From Mucilaginibacter pineti (lineage in GTDB: Bacteria; Bacteroidota; Bacteroidia; Sphingobacteriales; Sphingobacteriaceae), in contig NZ_FNAI01000002.1 of NCBI RefSeq assembly GCF_900101875.1, forward strand, positions 744,001 to 808,000: a stretch of DNA of 64,000 bases. Direction: 5' to 3'. Below, in pieces: positions 60,147 to 64,000 of this stretch. The notes beneath the pieces were generated by a model. That model worked only from the letters and a program-made list of their open reading frames with translations, searched no databases and was not told where the DNA came from. The position numbers were made by a program, and so were the translations under genes. Numbering within the stretch: the stretch's first letter is position 1; every line of letters begins with the position of its first letter.

Positions 60147-63100
60147 ATGCAGAAAAAATTACTTATTCTTTTTCTCTTCGGGTTATTTGCCATTAGCAAC
60201 GTATTTGCCCAGGACAGGAAAATTACCGGTAAAGTAACTGGTGCGAATGACGGGCAAACGCTTCCTGGCGTTAGCGTGAGGATTAAGGGAAGTACCGGCG
60301 GTACTCAAACAGATATTAACGGGATCTACACCATCAATATTCCGGCTAATGCTACAACACTGATATTCTCCTATATCGGTTTTATAAATAGTGAGGTTGT
60401 TATCGGCAGCAAAACACAAATAGATGTGGCGCTGACTCAGGATGACAAACAACTTACAGAAGTGGTGGTTACCGGTTATCAAACCAAAGTGAAAACATCG
60501 GTATCGTCATCACTATCGGTAGTTAGCGGTAAAGAAATAGCCGATAAGCCGGTACCCAGCATAGATAACCTTTTACAAGGTAAAGCGGCAGGCGTACAGG
60601 TAACTACAGAAAATGGCCGCCCCGGCGCCAACGCTTATATCCGCATCCGCGGTACAGGGTCGGTAAATGCCGGTCAGCAGCCATTATTGGTGGTAGATGG
60701 TGTGCAGGTACCCGATGATGTGGCTCCGCAGTTTTACACTACCCTAAACGCGAATGATATAAAGAACATTACCGTTTTAAAAGATGCGGCATCGGTATCA
60801 TTATACGGTGCGCGTGGCTCAAATGGTGTGGTTTTAATAACCACAAAAAACGGTTCCGAATCTGAAAGCCGTGTTACTTACAGTTTTCAGTATGGTACCA
60901 ATAAAAAACTGGCCGATAACTTTACGCTGATGTCGCCTGCTCAAAAGTTAAAGTACGAGTACGATCTTGGTTATGAAAACCCCGATTTTACACTTTACCT
61001 GAGCAATAATGGCCTGGGTGATAAAACCCTGTTTGACATTACCAGCGCCCAAAGGCAAGCCGGCTGGAATGCGCTCATCAAACAATCACACAATTGGATG
61101 GATGATATTTTGCGCAGCGGCCGTATTATGCAGCACCAGGTAACCATTAGCGGGCACGAAAAGAAAACCAACTATTATGTTTCGTTCCAGAAATATGATC
61201 AGGCAGGTATCACCATCGGGTCAGATCTTAACCGTTATACCGGTAAGATCAATTTAAGTACCGAAGTAAAACCCTGGTTCAGTATCAGCAATAATTTAAG
61301 CCTTGGCCAAAGAAGCACAAATGAGCTGCGCGATATTTATAATGCGCAAAACCCCTTTGTTGCCATGTATAGCTATAACCCATATGAGCCTATTTTTAAC
61401 AAAGATGGTTCGTATAACATAACCAGCCAATCGTTAAACGTTATTGAGGCGCTTAAAAATAATCCCGAAAATCAGAAATATCTGGATGGTTACAATACCA
61501 CCACGCTTGATCTGCATCCTATAAAGGGATTAAACGTATCCAGCCAGTTTGGTATGACCTATAATGATTACAAGCGCGATTACTTTGTAAAACCCGGATC
61601 AATACTTGACGGCTACATTGCCGACCCAACCGCACCCGGCGAAAAAACAGACAATGGATCGACAGAGTTTAGTTACGATTGGGTAAACAAAGCGATATAT
61701 AAGTTTAGCGTTGGTGAAGATCATCACTTTAGCGCACTTGCTGTACAGGAGTTTCAAAAAGATCAGTTTAGCAGCTATAGCCTGAGTAAAAAGGGTTTTG
61801 CCTCCGGCGATCTGGGTACGCAGGATAATGGCGCGGCCAATGATGGTACCAATAGCACTTCAAAAGCTGTATGGACAATAGCATCGTTATTGGGCGAACT
61901 GGATTATAATTATAAGGAAAAGTATTACGTAACGGGCAGCTACCGCCGGGATGGTTCATCAAGGTTTGGGGCCGATAATAAATATGGTAATTTTTACTCG
62001 GCAAGTGCTTCGTGGCTGCTAAACCAGGAAGATTTTCTGAAAGGGATCAGCTGGATCAACGTATTGAAATTACGCGGATCAATAGGTAGCGCGGGTAACT
62101 TTAGTGGTATTGGTAACTACCAGTCGTTAGGCTTGTTCAGGTATGGTAAATATAATAACCAGCTTACGGCAGTGCCTTCGCAGGTACCCAATTCCGATCT
62201 GACCTGGGAAAAGAAGCTGAAGCGTGATATTGGTGTCGACTTTGAACTGTTTGACGGCAGAATCACCGGTGCTTTTGATTATTATAACGAAAATACCACC
62301 GCTTTACTGTTTAATGTTCCCCTATCGCAAACCACGGGCTTTACAAACGTAGTGCGGAATGTAGGCGCGATGACCAACAAGGGTATCGACATGGCTTTAA
62401 GCGTTGATGTAGTTAGGTATAAAGGCTTCAAATGGAATGTTTACGGTAACATCAACTACAACAAAAACAATGTTACCGAACTTTACAACGGCTCAACAGA
62501 AATTGACGATTTGAATGGCCTTGGCGTTGTAAAACCGGGTTATCCTATAAATACCTTTAAACTGGTAAGGTATGCAGGTGTAAATTCGGCTACAGGCGCA
62601 GCGCAGTACTATGATAAAACCGGCAAAATAACCGAGGAATATTCAAGTGATGATGCCGTAATACTTAAAGATAAAAGTCCTAATCCTAAATTCTTTGGTG
62701 GTTTTGGTACTAATTTAAGCTACAAGGGCATTGAGCTATCCGGCGATTTTACCTATACGCTGGGTAACTACGTGTTTAACTACAATAAAGAAACCTTAGT
62801 ATCATGGGGCGGTGGTGTTTACACAGCGCAGGCGACTGATGCGTTAAACTACTGGAAAAAACCAGGCGATAAAAACGTACTGCCTAAGCCCGATGCCAAC
62901 GCTACTACTTATGATACCGACCTGTATCTGCAAAAAGCATCATACATAAGGTTAAAGAACGTTACGCTGGCTTACACCATACCAAAAAATATAACCCAAA
63001 AAGTGCATGTACAGGGATTGAGGGTATTTATTACCGGCGAAAACCTGCTTACCATTAACCCCAATCATTTCTTTGGCGATCCTGAGGTGGGTATTGGCAG

Positions 63101-63197
63101 CGCAGAAAGTTTTGCCACCACTATACCAGGGCAGGCAACTTTATTTAGCTATCCAAACACACGCCAGCTTACATTTGGTGTCGACGTAACCTTTTAA
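60147..63197 (+). CDS. SusC/RagA-type TonB-dependent outer-membrane transporter
   Basis: This 1016-residue protein has a signal peptide (MQKKLLILFLFGLFAISNVFAQ), a carboxypeptidase-like domain (about residues 25-105, ITGKVTGANDGQTLPGVSVRIKG), a TonB plug (about 110-230, with DNLLQGKAAGVQV, the SusC-typical LKDAASVSLYGARGSNGVVLITTK) and a beta-barrel ending in LTFGVDVTF. It should import a glycan or peptide with the help of the SusD partner encoded 23 bases downstream. I start at the ATG at 60147, which begins a normal signal peptide; a longer frame from 60111 does not. No glycoside hydrolase is in the window, so the substrate is unknown. Confidence 0.96.
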   Translation: MQKKLLILFLFGLFAISNVFAQDRKITGKVTGANDGQTLPGVSVRIKGSTGGTQTDINGIYTINIPANATTLIFSYIGFINSEVVIGSKTQIDVALTQDDKQLTEVVVTGYQTKVKTSVSSSLSVVSGKEIADKPVPSIDNLLQGKAAGVQVTTENGRPGANAYIRIRGTGSVNAGQQPLLVVDGVQVPDDVAPQFYTTLNANDIKNITVLKDAASVSLYGARGSNGVVLITTKNGSESESRVTYSFQYGTNKKLADNFTLMSPAQKLKYEYDLGYENPDFTLYLSNNGLGDKTLFDITSAQRQAGWNALIKQSHNWMDDILRSGRIMQHQVTISGHEKKTNYYVSFQKYDQAGITIGSDLNRYTGKINLSTEVKPWFSISNNLSLGQRSTNELRDIYNAQNPFVAMYSYNPYEPIFNKDGSYNITSQSLNVIEALKNNPENQKYLDGYNTTTLDLHPIKGLNVSSQFGMTYNDYKRDYFVKPGSILDGYIADPTAPGEKTDNGSTEFSYDWVNKAIYKFSVGEDHHFSALAVQEFQKDQFSSYSLSKKGFASGDLGTQDNGAANDGTNSTSKAVWTIASLLGELDYNYKEKYYVTGSYRRDGSSRFGADNKYGNFYSASASWLLNQEDFLKGISWINVLKLRGSIGSAGNFSGIGNYQSLGLFRYGKYNNQLTAVPSQVPNSDLTWEKKLKRDIGVDFELFDGRITGAFDYYNENTTALLFNVPLSQTTGFTNVVRNVGAMTNKGIDMALSVDVVRYKGFKWNVYGNINYNKNNVTELYNGSTEIDDLNGLGVVKPGYPINTFKLVRYAGVNSATGAAQYYDKTGKITEEYSSDDAVILKDKSPNPKFFGGFGTNLSYKGIELSGDFTYTLGNYVFNYNKETLVSWGGGVYTAQATDALNYWKKPGDKNVLPKPDANATTYDTDLYLQKASYIRLKNVTLAYTIPKNITQKVHVQGLRVFITGENLLTINPNHFFGDPEVGIGSAESFATTIPGQATLFSYPNTRQLTFGVDVTF

Positions 63198-63220
63198 TAA
63201 CCATTAATACAGAAACAGAA

Positions 63221-64000
63221 ATGAAAAAGATATATATATACGCATCAATTGCATTGCTGGGTTTGGGTATAAGCAGTTGTAAAAAGGAGCTTACGCAAAA
63301 CCCTTATAACGCCGTAAACAGCGAAGACGCTTTTAAAACCCCCGATGATTTTAGCAATGCTTTAAGAGGAGCCTACGCGGCGTACCGCAGTACTACCAAT
63401 TTTGCGGTGTACTATGGCGGTCAGGATGGCGGCGCTATGGCCAGCACGCCAGATATTTTGGCCGATAACCTTATCCTTAACCAGCAGGGCCGTAAATCGC
63501 AGCAAACGTTTTTTGATTTCAAATACCAGCCCAACAATACCTGGGACTTGTGGGGAAATGCTTATGCCGTTATTCTGCGCGCTAATTTCATCCTCGCTAA
63601 CATTGATCATTTAGGTGCAGGCGACTTTAAAAACAACATACAGGGCGAAGCTTTGGCCGTTAGGGCATTGGCACATTTCGATTTGCTGAGAACCTATGCC
63701 AAATCATACACGTCGGCAACGGATGCTGATCTTGGGGTGCCTTACGTAACCTCTACAGATCCAAATGCATTACCTGCAAGAGATCCTGATAAAAAATGTT
63801 ATGATCTTGTTGTGGCCGATTTTGAAAAAGCAGCCACACTTATTGGTGCCGATAATGGCGTTGGCCGTATGGATAAAGCGGCTGTTGAGGGGCTGCTATC
63901 AAGAGTGTACTTGTACATGGGCCAATGGCAAAAAGTGGTTGATGCAGCTACATCGGCTATCAACACCGCGCCCGATGCTAATAAACTGGCAGATACGGTT
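63221..64000 (+). CDS. SusD/RagB-type outer-membrane lipoprotein (truncated by window end)
   Basis: The first 260 codons of a SusD-family protein lie at the window end. A lipobox (GISSC) after MKKIYIYASIALLGLG gives a lipid-anchored substrate-binding subunit, and the conserved SusD stretches (NALRGAYAAYRS, NTWDLWGNAYAVILRANFILANID, GEALAVRALAHFDLLRTYA) are present, with the LYMGQWQKVVDAA TPR-like segment. It pairs with the SusC protein encoded 23 bases upstream. The C-terminal half is outside the window. Confidence 0.95.
   Translation, partial: MKKIYIYASIALLGLGISSCKKELTQNPYNAVNSEDAFKTPDDFSNALRGAYAAYRSTTNFAVYYGGQDGGAMASTPDILADNLILNQQGRKSQQTFFDFKYQPNNTWDLWGNAYAVILRANFILANIDHLGAGDFKNNIQGEALAVRALAHFDLLRTYAKSYTSATDADLGVPYVTSTDPNALPARDPDKKCYDLVVADFEKAATLIGADNGVGRMDKAAVEGLLSRVYLYMGQWQKVVDAATSAINTAPDANKLADTV

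Noticed and set aside
60147-64000. Assigning SusC/SusD to starch uptake
   Set aside because: No glycoside hydrolase or SusE/SusF is visible, so the substrate cannot be named.

Overview
The window looks like a chromosomal segment of a Bacteroidota bacterium of the Sphingobacteriaceae, most like Mucilaginibacter or Pedobacter. Supporting signs are a SusC/SusD pair, a type IX secretion (T9SS) substrate with a C-terminal sorting domain, a BlaI/M56 pair, large propeller-type hybrid sensors, -7 promoter boxes of the form TAnnTTTG, frequent TTG/GTG starts and weak Shine-Dalgarno sites. I found no rRNA, tRNA, CRISPR array, transposase or prophage gene. The genus is inferred from gene content, not from a marker gene.

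Layout. 0-12 kb: an overlapping histidine kinase/response regulator pair, cytochrome c maturation genes (CcmE-like, CcmF-like), a PhyH-type dioxygenase, then housekeeping genes (DUF2520 oxidoreductase, 2Fe-2S ferredoxin, IscX, KdsC-like phosphatase, Maf) and a DUF4136 lipoprotein. 12-19 kb: a 1485-residue T9SS-exported protein with a small P-L-D/TM protein behind it, and a two-domain ATP-binding protein (ModF/PhrA type). 19-23.3 kb: an envelope-stress-like island with a DUF2383 protein, two Asp-Ser-Ala-Lys-repeat lipoproteins, an ECF sigma factor and a membrane protein joining an anti-sigma-like N terminus to a periplasmic trypsin-like protease. 23.6-33 kb: nuoD, a JmjC-like cupin, nuoC overlapping pdxH, YqgE, purK-(membrane protein)-purE, isocitrate dehydrogenase and an SDR. 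33-43 kb: threonine aldolase, an aldo/keto reductase, topoisomerase IB, BlaI with an M56 peptidase, a GT90-like protein, a HI0933-type flavoprotein, then nuoA-nuoB. 43-54 kb: fasciclin protein, dihaem cytochrome c, AccC, HAD phosphatase, an ABC exporter, AraC/DUF983 and another aldo/keto reductase. 54-64 kb: a propeller sensor kinase with a LuxR-type regulator, VOC and AraC proteins, and SusC/SusD, the last cut by the window end.

The most interesting signal is in 20.9-21.6 kb. Four copies of the bipartite motif GGGTTAC-N15-GTATTAA, all with exactly 15 bases between the halves, sit upstream of both repeat lipoproteins (one each) and of the ECF sigma factor (two copies). This looks like the sigma factor's own promoter, so sigma factor, protease-fused putative anti-sigma factor and two lipoproteins would form one self-contained regulon. 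Other noteworthy items are an 8-fold CTGACG array with alternating 10/11-bp spacing (the helical repeat), two TACGA-N5-TCGTA operators at the BlaI promoter, a CcmE with CxxxY in place of HxxxY, divergent genes whose start codons share a CATG, and several families of intergenic palindromic repeats.
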